64,000 nucleotides of DNA from Ovis canadensis (GCF_042477335.2 NC_091255.1:33582501-33646500), one strand, 5' to 3'; shown: positions 9,826-34,690, counted from the first letter of the stretch. The notes: generated by a model not told the origin, from the letters alone. Program-made: numbers and translations.

Positions 9826-9862
9826 GCGGGGTGGGGGGGTGTGTGTGTGGGGGGGGGTTGGG
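9826..9862. repeat. G-rich / GT simple repeat
   Basis: Runs of G interrupted by a short GT repeat, on the plus strand. Confidence 0.8.
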
Positions 9863-9893
9863 GGAGGAGGTTGCCTGTCCACCTTGTCTTTTG

Positions 9894-10078
9894 GGCTTCC
9901 CTGGTGGCTCAGCTGGTAAAGAATCCGCCTGCAATGCAGAAGACCTGGGTTTGATCCCTGGGTTGGGAAGATCCCCTGGAGAAGGGACCAGCTAACCACT
10001 CCAGTATTCTGGCCTGGAGAATTCCATGGACTGTATAGTCTATGGGGTCGAAAAGAGTTGGACACGACTAAGCAATTT
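9894..10078 (+). mobile_element. Bov-tA SINE
   Basis: Sense copy beginning GGCTTCCCTGGTGGCTCAG, with B-box-like GGTTTGATCCC. Confidence 0.9.
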
Positions 10079-10424
10079 TCATGTGTAAATTACAAGAACA
10101 GGTGAAACCAGCCTCTGCCATTACCAGTCAGCAGGAGGAGGCAGAGGGGCGTCTGGAATGCTTGGTGATACTGTTTCTCCGTCTGAGGTTGGTTACCTGG
10201 GTTCCTGACGGTGAAAGTGTATCTAGCTATACATGTGACGTGCACTTTTCTGGAGGTATATTGCATTCCAATAAAAAGCTTTGAGAAAGCTTATCTTCTA
10301 CACTAGAATCACAGCCACAGAAATCATCTTTTCATCTCATCTGACTCTCCAGCCACTCCTCTTTCCCTCAGACTCTTCACAAGCAGGTGGAGTGGTTCTC
10401 TAACTGGTGTGTTCGGAGTTAACG

Positions 10425-10640
10425 CTTCCCAGGTAGTGCTAGAGGTGAAGAACCTGCCTGCCAATGCAGGAGATGTAAGAGACGAGAGTTCGATCCCTGG
10501 GTTGGGAAGATCCCCTGGAGGAGGGCATAGCTACTCACTGCAGGATTCTTGTCTGCAGAATCCCATGGACAGAGGAGCCTGGTGGGCTATAGTCCATGGT
10601 GTCGCAGAGTCAGACATGACTGAAGAGACTTAGTACGCAC
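10425..10640 (+). mobile_element. Bov-tA SINE
   Basis: Sense copy, diverged in its first 30 nt, with intact GTTCGATCCCTGGGTTGG and GAGCCTGGTGGGCTA. Confidence 0.88.
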
Positions 10641-10646
10641 GGACAG

Positions 10647-10775
10647 GGGTTTGTTAAATCCTGATTGCCCGGCTCCATTCCCAGAAGTTCTGATTTTGTA
10701 GGTCTGAGGTAGGGACCAGAAATTTGCCTTCTGAACTCCCAGGTGATGCTGCCACCGCCAGTCCTGAAATGAGCA
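10647..10775 (+). mobile_element. MER5-like hAT MITE (probable)
   Basis: Contains a 'gttaaatcctgattgcccgg' then 'gaagttctgattttgtaggt' pattern typical of MER5/MER20-class non-autonomous hAT elements. Ends are not defined. Confidence 0.5.
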
Positions 10776-11464
10776 CCGATCTACAAAAAATATACACCTG
10801 CTGTCGCCTCTTCCTTGCCTATCTACCCACCACCACCACCCTGCCACCCACTACAAGCTGGTTTCCACCCTCAACCTGCCAGAGAAACCTTCCGTTTCTA
10901 GGTTTTGTGATTTCTTGGACCAATAACCCATCAACCAGCTGGACATACCATCATAGGGTGGCCAACTTTTTATTTTGCCAAGGGTTGAGTGAGGGGGTCA
11001 TGATTACGATCTGAGCTCGTTTTATAAAATAATTTCACTTCCTGTTAATACAATGTGGGAAGGTTGTAAGGTCAGAATGAAAGTCGGTCCTTCCTTCCTA
11101 AGGGAAGGCAGCTGGGAACCCTGAGTATCTACTGCCCCGTCCTCAGCCTGGCCTCTGGGCTGCTGGCACTGGCTCCCTTCACCCAGCTGACACTCTTTGG
11201 TGCCTGTCCAGCCAATCTTCCTCTGTCCTTAGACTATGCCCTGGCAAACTCTCTGGGACCAAGACCTCCACTGACTGGGTCTGGGGGACCTTTCCTGGGT
11301 GGTCTTTATCACTCCCACAGCTCTGGGCCTGGACAGCACTGCCCAGACCCCCAGAGATGCTTATTAGCTAAGCGTCAAGTAGATGCCAGACAGGCTCTGG
11401 GGATGAATGGTGGTCAGGCCAATGGGCAAATGGTGCCAATCATTTCCCTGGGAGTTGGGAGTGG

Positions 11465-11662
11465 AACCAGCTTTTGGAAACCAGGGTTTGGTCCAGTTTC
11501 TGCCACTGACTTGCTATGTGACTGCAGGCAAGGTGTCTTGACTCTATTTCTGTAAATAGGATCCTCTGTGGGTCTGTCCTCCCAGGATTGTCGTGAGGGT
11601 TTGACAAGGAAGTACGTTTAAAGCATTTAGGCCAGTGCCTGGTACCCAGTAGACTTCAGTTC
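11465..11662 (+). mobile_element. MIR SINE, ancient
   Basis: Sense MIR features: 'gacttgctatgtgactgcag', then 'tgtaaataggat', 'gattgtcgtgagggtt' and a terminal 'cagtgcctggtacccagtag'. Confidence 0.65.
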
Positions 11663-11667
11663 CTAGG

Positions 11668-11790
11668 ACTTCTCTGGTGATCCAGTGGTTAAGACTTCGC
11701 CACCCAATGCAGGGGGCATAGGTCCAACCCCTGGTTGGGGAACTAAGATCCCAGATGTGGTGCAGCAAGGCCAGAAAATTAAAACAAAAA
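11668..11790 (+). mobile_element. CHR-2-type artiodactyl tRNA SINE
   Basis: GGACTTCTCTGGTGATCCAG, then 'gttggggaactaagatccca' and a short A-rich end. Confidence 0.8.
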
Positions 11791-12374
11791 CATGAGTCCC
11801 TTCCTCTCTGTTCTATGGGCCTCTGTTGGGCTGTAGTCTGCCAATCTGCAAGCCTCATAATTGCCCAGCCATGAGACCAAAGAGAGAACCAAGACGGCAA
11901 CAGAAACATCAGTGATTTACTGGGTAGGGAATCTTATAAGTCCAAAGCAAAGTCCTGGAGCGGCACCCCACCGTGGACACCAGATGGGAGGCAGAACACG
12001 GCAACAGTCTGCAATACTCAAGCAAGAAGGTGGCTACCATTTATAGGGGGAACTGACGTCAGGTTGGCTCACCAGTTAACCAGGGAAATCAGTGGCTGGG
12101 GCAGGGGGCAAGAACGTTATGATTAAGAGGACTGGATAGTCATGTGAGTATGGTGTAGGTGAGGCAGAGACCAGACAAGCAGAGGATGTGTGGAGAGCAA
12201 GAGAAGAGTCTTCTTGAGTGGCCGGACCATTGAGGCCACCATCAATATATAATGCTGAAATGCTATGGATAAGCTTTACTTCTTCAACTATTCATACACA
12301 CATGCACACACACACACATACCGGATGCCTTGAAGTGTGAAGTGTAGGACTATAGAGTCCCTCATGCCTTCATC
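11791..12374. other. Intergenic stretch without recognised genes
   Basis: Includes a short CA repeat near 12,296-12,320. No other structure is recognised. Confidence 0.5.
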
Positions 12375-12500
12375 ATTTATTTTTTAAATTAAAGTACAGA
12401 TGACTTACAATATTATATCAGTTTCAGGTGTACCACACAGGGATTCAATATTTTTAGTCATACTGCATTTAAAGTTATTGCAATGCCTATATTGACGACT
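12375..12500 (-). mobile_element. L1 3' UTR fragment
   Basis: The 'gacttacaatattatatcag' and 'tttcaggtgtaccaca' phrases are the antisense of the L1 terminal region. Confidence 0.6.
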
Positions 12501-12517
12501 TCATTCTCTTATCCTAA

Positions 12518-12702
12518 TAGTTCTCAACTTCATCCTAACAGTTCTATGCATTAGAATCATCTGTAAGCTTAAAAATAATACCCAGGCAGGCCAATTAAAT
12601 CAAAATCTTTAGGTTGGAGATTCATCAGTTTTTAAAAGCTTGCCAGGTGTTTTTAAAAGCCTTCCAGGTGTTTTCAATGTACAGCCAAGGTTGAGAACCT
12701 CT
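12518..12702 (+). mobile_element. MER5A hAT MITE
   Basis: Terminal inverted repeats are visible as GTTCTCAAC near the start and GGTTGAGAACC near the end. The internal 'cattagaatcatctgtaag' and 'ccaattaaatcaaaatct' match MER5A. Confidence 0.7.
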
Positions 12703-12724
12703 GTCTGATCTAGCCTGCTAGTTC

Positions 12725-13290
12725 AGGGATTTCTGCAACTAGAAAAATGTCCAGTGATTAACAGAAATATGTATCCCAATGTGCTAATCCCTTCCCGTCC
12801 CCAGTCCCACATCAATGGAGTCAGCATCCCTGGAAGTGAGCTCGTCATCAGGATAGTTTTTCAGGCTCCCCAGGTGGGCTTTCCTGGTGGTCCAGTGGTT
12901 GCATGTCCACCTTGCAATGACGGGGACTGCGGTTCCCTTCCTGTTTGGGGAAGATCCCACATGCCGTGGAGCAACTAGGCCCTGAGTGTCAAAACCACTG
13001 AAGCCTGCATGCTCTCCGGCCCGTGAGCCACAACTACTGAAGCCCTGAAGCCTGTGTGCCTAGAGCTCTTGCGACAAAAGCCGCCTCAATGAGAAGCCTG
13101 AGCACTGCAACCAGAGCGCAGCCCCAGCTGGCCGGAACTAGGGAAAGCCTGCACGCGGCAACAAAGACCCAGTGCAGACGGAACCTGGTTAAATGAACGA
13201 GAATTTTAAGAGATTCTTCAAAAAAAAAAAAAGCTCCCTAGTAGAGTCTAATGGGTGGTCAGATTTGAGAACTGCTTCCTCTACTAATAG
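12725..13290 (+). mobile_element. MER5-like element split by a CHR-1 SINE (probable)
   Basis: The left half (to about 12,878) ends in 'ttttcaggctccccag'. The right half (from about 13,236) resumes with 'agctccctagtagagtcta' and ends 'tttgagaactgct'. Together they read as one old MITE interrupted by the SINE at 12,879-13,234. Confidence 0.45.
12879..13234 (+). mobile_element. CHR-1-type artiodactyl tRNA SINE, full length
   Basis: Starts GGCTTTCCTGGTGGTCCAG, runs through 'gagccacaactactgaagcc' and 'gtgcctagagctcttgcgac', and ends in a poly(A) tail at about 13,220-13,233. Confidence 0.85.
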
Positions 13291-13749
13291 GTGCATTTAT
13301 CAGGCGCTCACTGGGTGCCTCTTCTGCTGAGGGCGGGCAGTGAGGAGCCTGCAAACAGCCAAAGGTGGGTTGTCCTCCAGCACTCCTGGCTGCTCCTACA
13401 AAAGGGGCAATGAAGGATATGGGCCCAACAGCCAGCTTTTTTCCAGTCCCTTCTAGCTGACTTTCCTGCTCACCGTCTCTGGCTCAGATCTGCCGTGAGT
13501 GTGCATACTCACCCATGCATGACCTTATAATTGGACCCTGGGACATACTGAGATTCGACTCTAATTATAAACTTGGAGGCAATGAAGTGTGGTAGGGGGG
13601 AAAGAATTGGCTTTTCCTTGCAAAATGACTGTGATATAATCAGAGTATTGGTATTTAAAAAATTAAAAAAATCAGCCCAAGTGATTCTAGCTGCAGATAG
13701 CACCAGAAAAGGGCTTTTGAGCAAGTCGGGAACAGCCTCAATACCCGGT
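13291..13749. other. Intergenic stretch, nothing recognised
   Basis: No gene or repeat family could be identified in this interval. Confidence 0.45.
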
Positions 13750-13956
13750 GTGCATGTGCCCCGTCACATCCCACTCTGTGACCCGTGGACTGCAGCCGCC
13801 AGGCTCCTCTGTCCATGGGATCCTCCGGGCAAGAATACTGGAGTGGGTTGCCATTTCCTACTCCAGGGGATCTTCCCGACCCAGGGATCAAACCTGCGTG
13901 TCCTGCGTCTCCTGCATTGTCAGATGGATTCTTTACCACTGGGCCCCCCAGAGGAG
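13750..13956 (-). mobile_element. Bov-tA SINE
   Basis: Antisense copy with GTGACCCGTGGACTGCAG and GGAGTGGGTTGCCATTTCC. Confidence 0.9.
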
Positions 13957-14904
13957 GCAATATTAGAATGGGTGAGCCTAGCCCACTTGTGTGCCCCTTT
14001 CCATAGAGGAAAAGTTCGTCTTAGAGCCAGAAATCGAATTGGGGAACTTCAGCTCCAGTAAGAAGTCATTACGTGGTCAGTGTCTTTTCTGAATATTTCT
14101 AATCAGAAGGCCTGAGTCAGGAAGCACCTCTGTTGTCCCCTTCCTGGCAGCATCTAGTTCTGTAATTAACTAGATTAAACTGCTTTAATCTCTGTAAAGT
14201 GTTCTAGTTGCCTGTGGGTGCCAGTCCTCTGCTGCTGAGAGCCTCATTCATCTTTGATGTTACTTCCGGTAGTGGGTCTGTCAAGCGTTAGGCTGCCTTC
14301 TCTCTCTACCGCTTCTTCCTAATGGCACCCAGATTTTTCCTACTGGAGAATTATTCCTCCCCACCCCCATGATGTGTGGATGTGTGTTGATCGAGGAAAA
14401 AACCCAGGACCACTAGATGGTAGTAGCACACAACGAGCTGTATGAGAGTGACTCCAGGACGGGCTTGCAGTCAGGGCAGGCTCCCCACGGTGGGAGCCCT
14501 CCTGGGGCCGCCCCCTGGAAAGGAAGAGGGCAAGGGGCTTCCCCAGGGAGAAGGGACTATGAGGGGGCGTTTACGTGTCTAGATGAGTCCCTGGATCAGA
14601 GAATTCCAGAGAGCAGCGGTGGCGCTGGGGCCTTTTGCACCCCTGGGGTTTGTCTTACCTATGAACGGTAGATGTTGGGTGCAGTTTTACAGGGTGCGTC
14701 AATCAGGCAGGTGCTAAGGGGCTTGAAAATATGGTTAGGGTTATAACTAAAGCACCTGAGTGTGTATAAATTTGAGTCTGGCTCCGGGCTGGATGGGAGT
14801 GGTAGCTTTCGAGCTAACAGATCCCAGCCTGCTGTGAAGTCAACACCATAGAGGCCAAAACACAACACAAGGGCATCTATAGCATAAAGAAGCTACCGCA
14901 AAGC
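13957..14904. other. Intergenic stretch, nothing recognised
   Basis: Unique-looking sequence with no ORF of recognisable family. Confidence 0.45.
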
Positions 14905-15085
14905 AGGAGACCCCCTGCAGTGCTGGAGACCTGGGTCCAATCCCTGGGTTGGGACGATCCCCTGGAGAAGGAAATGGCAATCCCCTCCAGTGTTCTCGCC
15001 TGGAGAATCCCATGGGCAGAGGAACCTGGCGGGCTACAGTCCATGGGGCCTCAAGAGTCGGTCACAACTTAGTGGCCGAACTGCC
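14905..15085 (+). mobile_element. Bov-tA SINE, 5' truncated or diverged
   Basis: Sense copy; the typical start is lost, but 'gagacctgggtccaatccct' and GGCGGGCTACAGTCCATGG are clear. Confidence 0.85.
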
Positions 15086-15519
15086 GTAGCCTTTTTATAT
15101 GACAACCTAATAATATCAAGTGACTGCCTCCCCCGTCTCTCTCTCACTCTAGGAGGGGAGCAAGCAGATCTTTCCTCAACCCACCCTGCTGGTAATATAG
15201 TCAAGGCTATATTTTCTGGGGTTAACAGTTGAGAGAGACACACACACAGAGAAACTAAAACCCTGTACTAGCTGAAACTGCCTGGAGCCAAGCGTGGGAG
15301 CGCTGCGGGGAGCCCTCTCTTCTTTCTCTTGGTGCAGCAGCTTCTGTTTTCCCTCTCATTGTAAACTGGCTGTTTCCCATCCATGTGAGAGACGGCAGCT
15401 GTCACTCACCCTCCAAAGCCTACGTCGCCTCTATTCGAGAGAGCAGCCGGATGGAACTGAAATCTCCCAGTGCCAAGTGCAAATTCCTCAGGGGAGCGGG
15501 GCTCACTCCTGACCCACCC

Positions 15520-16005
15520 AAATGGGCTGGGTGGTGTAAATACGGTGGTTCCAGATGAACCATATAATCAAAGCCATGGTTTTTCCAGCAGCCATGTATG
15601 GATTGTTAGAGTTGGACCATAAAGAAGGCTGAGTGCCGAAGAGTTGATGCTTTCGAATTGTGGTGCTAGAGGAGAATCTTGAGAGTCCCTTGGACAGCAA
15701 GGAGATCAAACCAGTCAATTCTAAAGGAAATTAACCCAGAATATTCCTTGGAAGGGCTGATGCTGAAGCTCCAATACTTTGGCCACCTGATGAAAAGAGT
15801 TGACTCATTGGAAAAGACCCTGACGCTGGGAAAGTTTGAGGGCAGGAGAAGGGGGCGACAAAGGATGAGATGGTTGGATGGTAGTGTCATTGACTCAATG
15901 GACATGAGTTTGAGCAAGCTCTTGGAGATAGTGAAGGACAGGAAAGCCTGTTGTTCATGGGGTCGCAAAGAGTCACACACGACTTAGCGACGAACAATGA
16001 CAATA
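15520..16005 (+). mobile_element. BovB LINE 3' fragment
   Basis: Sense 3' part of a BovB reverse-transcriptase ORF: translated pieces include RRSNQSILKEINPEYSLEG and [20 protein letters not shown], the conserved end of the BovB protein. The 3' tail reads 'gtcacacacgacttagcgac'. It is 5'-truncated and carries stop codons and an indel. BovB is a horizontally acquired RTE-type element in ruminants. Confidence 0.9.
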
Positions 16006-16009
16006 CCAC

Positions 16010-16900
16010 CCAGTACCTAAACCTTTGAGATTTCCCCAGAAGGTTCTGAGAAACATAAGGAAATTTTCAGACAGAGTGATTTACTTCTGCCAAGGACTTA
16101 GCTCTCAGAGACCCAGCATGTTTCACCCTACGTTGCTCACAAAATAATAGACCGCAAGGCCTCAAATACAGAGGATTTTACTATGGTATCGGTAGACTGA
16201 GACAGGACAGGGTGCGTGCCCTGCTTGAGAAACAAGTGCTACTTGATTTGGCTTGTAACTGATGGGCTAACCTCTGTTGATGTAACGCCTTCCTTTCCTT
16301 AATTTTAATTCTCTCAATAACTTTGAGAGACACTAAGTCCCTCCATTAATGAGGCTTCGTACCTAACTGAGATGGTCTACTTCAGTGCCAATCCTGATTT
16401 AAGGAATGCAATGAGAAATAAATAGTTCATAAAGACATTGGCTGCTTCTGGGATTTTCAGAACATGCTGAGGCCACAGCTCAACGAGGCTCAAACGAGGC
16501 CAGTATCTGGTGCTCCGTGATAATTATGTAATGATGTAATTTATGTGTAAAGGTAAACACAACCGTAGGTATGGATGGGAGTTCATTATTTGGGTCTAGC
16601 ACGCTGTCCCTTCCTTCCTGGGCTTCAGCTTTCCTGGATGCACAATGACTGAGTTGGACTAGACACTTTTCAAAGTCTGCATTCACGGCTGCAGGGTTTA
16701 TGACTTCCAAGACACGCTGATTTTTCAAGGACATGGGCCAAGATGAGAGAGATTAACATGGCATCTTACGATGTTGACTGTAGGCTCATGTGGAGAGGCT
16801 TCCTTATTTCTGTCCCACCTCTCAGCTTCTTGGTCCTTGAGGCAGAATATATACCAGCAGAGAACAGTGGTTAACAGTGATTTAAAAACTTTTTTTTTTT
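16010..16900. other. Intergenic stretch, nothing recognised
   Basis: Moderately AT-rich unique-looking sequence; no gene model is supported. Confidence 0.45.
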
Positions 16901-16904
16901 CTTT

Positions 16905-17015
16905 AAAGTTGCACCATTCAGCTTATGGGATCTTAGTTCCCTGATCAGGAATCGAACCCATGGCCCCTGCAGGGGAAGCAAGCAGTCCCAACCACTGGAT
17001 CACCAGGGAAATCCC
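16905..17015 (-). mobile_element. CHR-2-type tRNA SINE
   Basis: Antisense: 'gatcttagttccctgatcag', 'gaatcgaaccca' and terminal 'ggatcaccagggaaatccca'. Confidence 0.8.
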
Positions 17016-17975
17016 AATTTTCTTTTCTTAGCACATTCTGAGATAAGCATCTTTGAAAACTCAGCATCTACACTTCTTGACTTCTTTCTCCAATATCCTG
17101 TTGAAATTGCCTTTAGCAGAGTGTTATTGGTGGTTGCCTAATTGCCAAATCTGGATGATGCTTTTCCTTTCTTAGCTGACCCTGGAGTGGTTGACCCACT
17201 GACCACCTTGAAAGATTCTATTTCTCCCACTTTAGCATCCGTGATGCTATGCTTCCCTGGCTCCCTTCGGCCCCTCGGGTGTTCTCTAAGAGCTCTCCTT
17301 GTCGGCCTGGTTCTTCTCTGAACTGGGAAGTGCTGGGGTTTGCGGGGGCTCAGGCCCGGACCACTTCTTTGAGCTCTTCCAGCTCTGATGCCTTCCTTGG
17401 TATCCACCACCACCGCCTTTCTCCAGGTGTCTCCCAGCTTCCGGCCACAGCTGGACTTTTCTCTCGACCGCAAGGTCCTCACTCTCAATGTGTGAACTCA
17501 TCACCTTCCCTCTCCCACCCCCACCCTCCTCCTCCCACATTCCCTCTCAGCAGAAGGTGCCAGGATTCACCCTGCTACTCACGCCAGAAACCAGAGAGCC
17601 ATCCTCGGCTCCTTCCCCCCGCCCCCTACCCCGTTCTGTATATCCAAAGCAGCCATCAAGCCCCAGAGCTCCCAGACTACCTGGATTCCATCCCTTCTCT
17701 GCCTCCTTCTCCAGGGACAGGCTCTGTATGAAGCCCCTGCCCAAGGATTATCTCACCCAATCTCCCATGGGCCCTGGGAGGCAGGTATACTTGGAGACCT
17801 TGAGTTGACATCTGTGTGGCTTCGGAACACAAACCCTTAGCCACTGACTTGAATCTGTGGTAAGAACGTAATTTTTTTTCTTTTACTGTTACATGAGCAT
17901 TAACAATACTACAAATGATTACTAACTAGTCAGAAAACCAACAGCAAACTCACACTCTATTGACATTCATCAGAG
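17016..17975. other. Pyrimidine-rich intergenic stretch
   Basis: Positions 17,490-17,560 are strongly C/T-rich (CTCCCACCC-type). Open frames here reflect the low-complexity composition. Nothing gene-like is recognised. Confidence 0.45.
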
Positions 17976-17979
17976 AAAA

Positions 17980-18705
17980 TAAAAGCCGGAAACACTTCAT
18001 GCAGCGGTGCTGGGACAGACTGGGACCTGGGATCCTTTGCTGCAGTGCTTGCACCTGGACACGCCTCTTCTGGAGCAACAAGATACAAAGAAACTGTATG
18101 GGACTAAAAATACCTGCGTGCATGTGCAGCTGGGACAAATTCTGGACAAAAGATAAAAAGAGACCAGAAAAAGGAAACCCAAACCCAACTGCCACTTTTG
18201 AAGAGCCTGGAGCAAAAGCAGGATACTGAACATGTCCACTGCACACATCACCTCCTAAAGGGTTGGCAAAACACCTGAGCCCCCCCTCCAGCCCACCCTG
18301 GGCACACCCCTACCCTCACCCTGCATGAGGAAGTTTGCTGTCCCCTCCACCTTTGGAAGCGAGCTTGTTTGTCTTCGCTCCCCCTGCTGCAGCAGAGACC
18401 CCAATAAGGCCTTGCCTGAATTTCTTGTTTGGCCTCTGGGGTCAATTTCTATTGATTGCTGTGTATGCGTGCTCAGTCCTATCCAGCTCCTCGTGACTCC
18501 ACGGACTGTGAGCCGCTAGGCTCCTCTGTCGATGGGATTTCCCAGGTAAGAAACCTGGAGTGGGCTGCCATTTCCTTCTCCAGGGGATCTTCCTTACCCA
18601 GGGATTGAACCCACGTCTCTTTGCACCTACTCCTGCATTGGCAGGCGGGTTCTTTACCAGCTGAGCCACTGGGGATTGATTGGGGAAGGTCAAGAACCCT
18701 CGTCT
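17980..18705 (+). mobile_element. Endogenous retrovirus LTR piece 1 (sense), split by a SINE
   Basis: LTR-like sequence with a tRNA-poor unique body, an 'accccaataaggccttgcct' polyadenylation/R-U5 segment at about 18,400-18,420 and 'gtcaatttctattgattg' at the U5 end. A Bov-tA SINE is inserted at 18,461-18,676. It shares distinctive phrases (gcacctggaca, caa-agatacaaagaaactg) with the antisense piece at 19,110-19,520. No retroviral coding region is present. Confidence 0.65.
18461..18676 (-). mobile_element. Bov-tA SINE inside LTR
   Basis: Antisense copy interrupting the U5 end of the LTR; 'attgattg' is repeated on both sides. Confidence 0.88.
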
Positions 18706-19010
18706 TGTTAGGTCAGTTAGGTAACTGTGCGCCTTCAGGAAGGCCTGCTGGAAAAGCTTACCTCTTTACTTCTCTCCCTCCTTCCCAGACTGACAATCTT
18801 GAGACTAGTTTCCTGGGATCTGAACACCTGCCTAGCGCCCTCTAGCTGAAACCAGCTCGCCCTTGCTCGAGGAAGGCAAGAGCACCTGGGGCTTGTTTTT
18901 GCTGCCTTGTGCCATAGCACAAATCCCAATAAGCCTTGCTTGAATTTCTCATCAGATCTTCATCAATTTCTATTGTCTAAAGAGCCCAAGGACCCGAGTT
19001 GGTAAGACCA
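18706..19010 (+). mobile_element. Endogenous retrovirus LTR piece 2 (sense)
   Basis: A second sense R-U5-like segment: 'cacctggggcttgtttttgc', a CCAATAAGCCTTGC polyadenylation region, then 'catcaatttctattgtctaa' and 'gagcccaaggacc'. It is related to piece 1 but shorter, with a different upstream portion. Confidence 0.6.
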
Positions 19011-19109
19011 TGAGCCCAGAAAGCAGCCACCTGGCTCACCCACTCCTCAACCCCTAACTTCCTAAGTGCAGAAGGGCCCCTTGGATCCTAGCCTTCCTCT
19101 TCATTTTGT

Positions 19110-19520
19110 TACTGACACAGGTTCTTGGACTCTTTAACTGATAGAAATCAATGAGGAGCCAGACAAGATATTCAGGCAAAGCTTTACCGGGACTCTGACT
19201 CGAACTACAGCAGCAGGGAGTGAAAACAAGCCCCAGGTGTCCTTGCTCCTCCCTGAGGGGGCATGCAGGAGCTAGTTCCTTAAATGGGCCAACAACAGGG
19301 GCAGGTCTGTGGGCTGGGTCAGAGGGGTGACTCAGGGGGTCTGCCCAGGCCACTCGGTGGTGCCCCTGTGCAAGGATCACGCTTTTGTTCCCAGCACCTC
19401 AGGAATGGCAGTTGGTCTGTGGCCTTCCAGTTTCTTTGTATTCTGTTGCTTGGGGAGATGCTTGTCCAGGTGCAAGCATTCCACTGGAGGGTCTCAGGTC
19501 CTAGCCATCAGCTGATCTCA
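19110..19520 (-). mobile_element. Endogenous retrovirus LTR piece 3 (antisense)
   Basis: Read on the minus strand, this has 'cacctggggcttgttttcac', a GGTAAAGCTTTGCCTGAAT region and 'gatttctatcagttaaagag', matching the sense pieces next to it. It lies in the opposite orientation and is a solo or fragmentary LTR without coding sequence. Confidence 0.65.
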
Positions 19521-19544
19521 GTTTCAACTGAGCTCGGGCTTAGT

Positions 19545-19640
19545 TGCCCCTCAGCATATGGGAATCTTAGTTCCTTGACCAGGGATTGAACCCTTGCCTC
19601 CTGCATTGGAAGGCAGATTCTTAACCACTGAACCACCTGG
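19545..19640 (-). mobile_element. CHR-2-type tRNA SINE, truncated
   Basis: Antisense: 'gaatcttagttccttgacca', 'ggattgaacccttgcctcct', then 'ttcttaaccactgaaccacc'. Confidence 0.78.
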
Positions 19641-20158
19641 AAGAAGGTGGGGGCGGGAGGAAGAGGCCCAGAGAGATGTCCACAGGTGTCAGTAAGTCTG
19701 AAGGGGACTCCTCACCCAGGGCCGCGCCACTCCCCTCTCCTCTCAGGTCTGTATGAGCTAAACACGCATCCTGCGGACCAACCAGGGACCTCAGTCAGCA
19801 ATCACTATCTTATTTTCCAGGGAAAAGGAATCTTGAGAGCCAGGAGAAATATTCACCTTCTCCTGAGTAAGATGGGCATGGTCTGAACAGGCGAGCCAGC
19901 CCAGCTCCTCAACTGAAATAAATCAGAACTAAGATGCCTCGGACCCTTCCCCCAGGCCTGAAGTTCTGTGATAGTATAAGAAGAGCCTAAGTCACAGAAT
20001 TTAACCCTTGAACAACCACAGCACCACCACCGGCAGCAGAATAGAGCCAGATCTGAGGCCCTGAGCAGGCCTGATACCCAGCTGAGAGTTTTGGGTGGGC
20101 TGCATGGAAGTTCTGCCGACCTGGAAGGAGAGTTCTGTGCTCCTGTTTTAGGACGTGC

Positions 20159-20164
20159 TTTAAT
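20159..20164 (-). terminator. TEKT1: TEKT1 poly(A) signal ATTAAA
   Basis: ATTAAA on the minus strand starts only 28 nt after the TEKT1 stop codon, implying a 3' UTR of roughly 50 nt. A short 3' UTR is plausible for a testis/cilia structural gene. No AATAAA is closer. Confidence 0.6.
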
Positions 20165-20192
20165 GAGAAACGGCATAATGAGAATTCTCCAT

Positions 20193-33630
<13,438 letters not shown>

Positions 33631-33664
33631 TCAAAAGTAGATTTTTTTTTTTTTTTTAGATTAA

Positions 33665-34250
33665 CTGAAAGCAAGTTGTCTTGTTTTTAATGTCAGTTTT
33701 TATTAAAGTGTGACATTCATACTAAAGAGTGCACAAACCATGATCTGTACACAAAATGAAAAACTCAGTATATCCAGCACGCAGACCAAGAAATAAACAT
33801 TACTAGCACCTTGTGCCTTGTTCCGGCCACTATTCTTCACCCCAGCCCCACACAGCCCCAATTTTTACACTATACATTAGTTTTGATATTTTTGAACTTA
33901 ACATAGAATCCCTAAGTACTCTTTTTTCCTATACACTCTTTTATCTGACTTCTTAATAAACAGGATTATGTTTGTAAGATTTATCAGGATTGTTCATATA
34001 GTTGTAGTTTGTTCATTCTCATTGCTGTGTAGTATATCATTATACCACAATTTCTCTCTCTTTTTTTTTTTTACTGTTTATGGATATTTGAGTTTTCGGC
34101 TTGGGGTTATTATGAGAATGCTATGAATATTTGCATTTAGAATGCGTATATTGGTGAACACATGAATGCATTTTTAGAACTCATTTGAATTGCTAGCTCA
34201 TAGGGCAGTGTTCTGTTTTAGTAGATATTGCTTAACAGATGAATCCAGGT
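33665..34250 (-). mobile_element. L1 3'-end fragment(s)
   Basis: Antisense L1-like text: 'ttattaaagtgtgacattca', 'cagaccaagaaataaacatt', then 'cattgctgtgtagtatatca'. Diverged. Confidence 0.5.
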
Positions 34251-34469
34251 GTGTTTTCTAAAAACAAAAAGAGCAAATGTGACATCTGTAAACTGACAAC
34301 TAGGTACTGAGCCTGTTCAGCAGATACAGAAACAAAAGTTTCCCAGGAGAGAGAACAGGAGAGAACAAGAAGAGGAACCCATGAAGAGGTAGCAGGCAGA
34401 GGCCAGCAGCAACAGAGAGGCCAGCAGCAAGAGAAAGACGAGCATGTCTCTTCCTCCTCTGCACACAGC

Positions 34470-34690
34470 GGGCTTCCCTGATGGCTCAGGTGATAAAGAA
34501 TCCACCCGCAAAGCAGGAGACTTCGGTTCGATTCCTGGGTTGGGAAGATCCCCTGGAGAAGGGCATGGCAACCCACTCCAGTATTCTTGCCTGGAGAATC
34601 CCATGGACAGAGGAGCCTGGCGGGCTGCAGTCCATGGGGTCGCAAGGAGTCGGACACGACTGAGCGACTAACACACACACGCATCTGCAC
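34470..34690 (+). mobile_element. Bov-tA SINE, young-looking
   Basis: Sense, close to consensus: GGTTCGATTCCTGGGTTGGG and GGTCGCAAGGAGTCGGACAC, with an 'acacacacacgc' 3' end. Confidence 0.92.

Noticed and set aside
9894-10078. tRNA-like A and B boxes
   Set aside because: They belong to tRNA-derived Bov-tA and CHR SINEs here and throughout the window; none folds as a complete tRNA gene.
18834-18848. Antisense CTCF-like motif in an LTR piece
   Set aside because: Two mismatches in the invariant part of the core, so binding is not supported.
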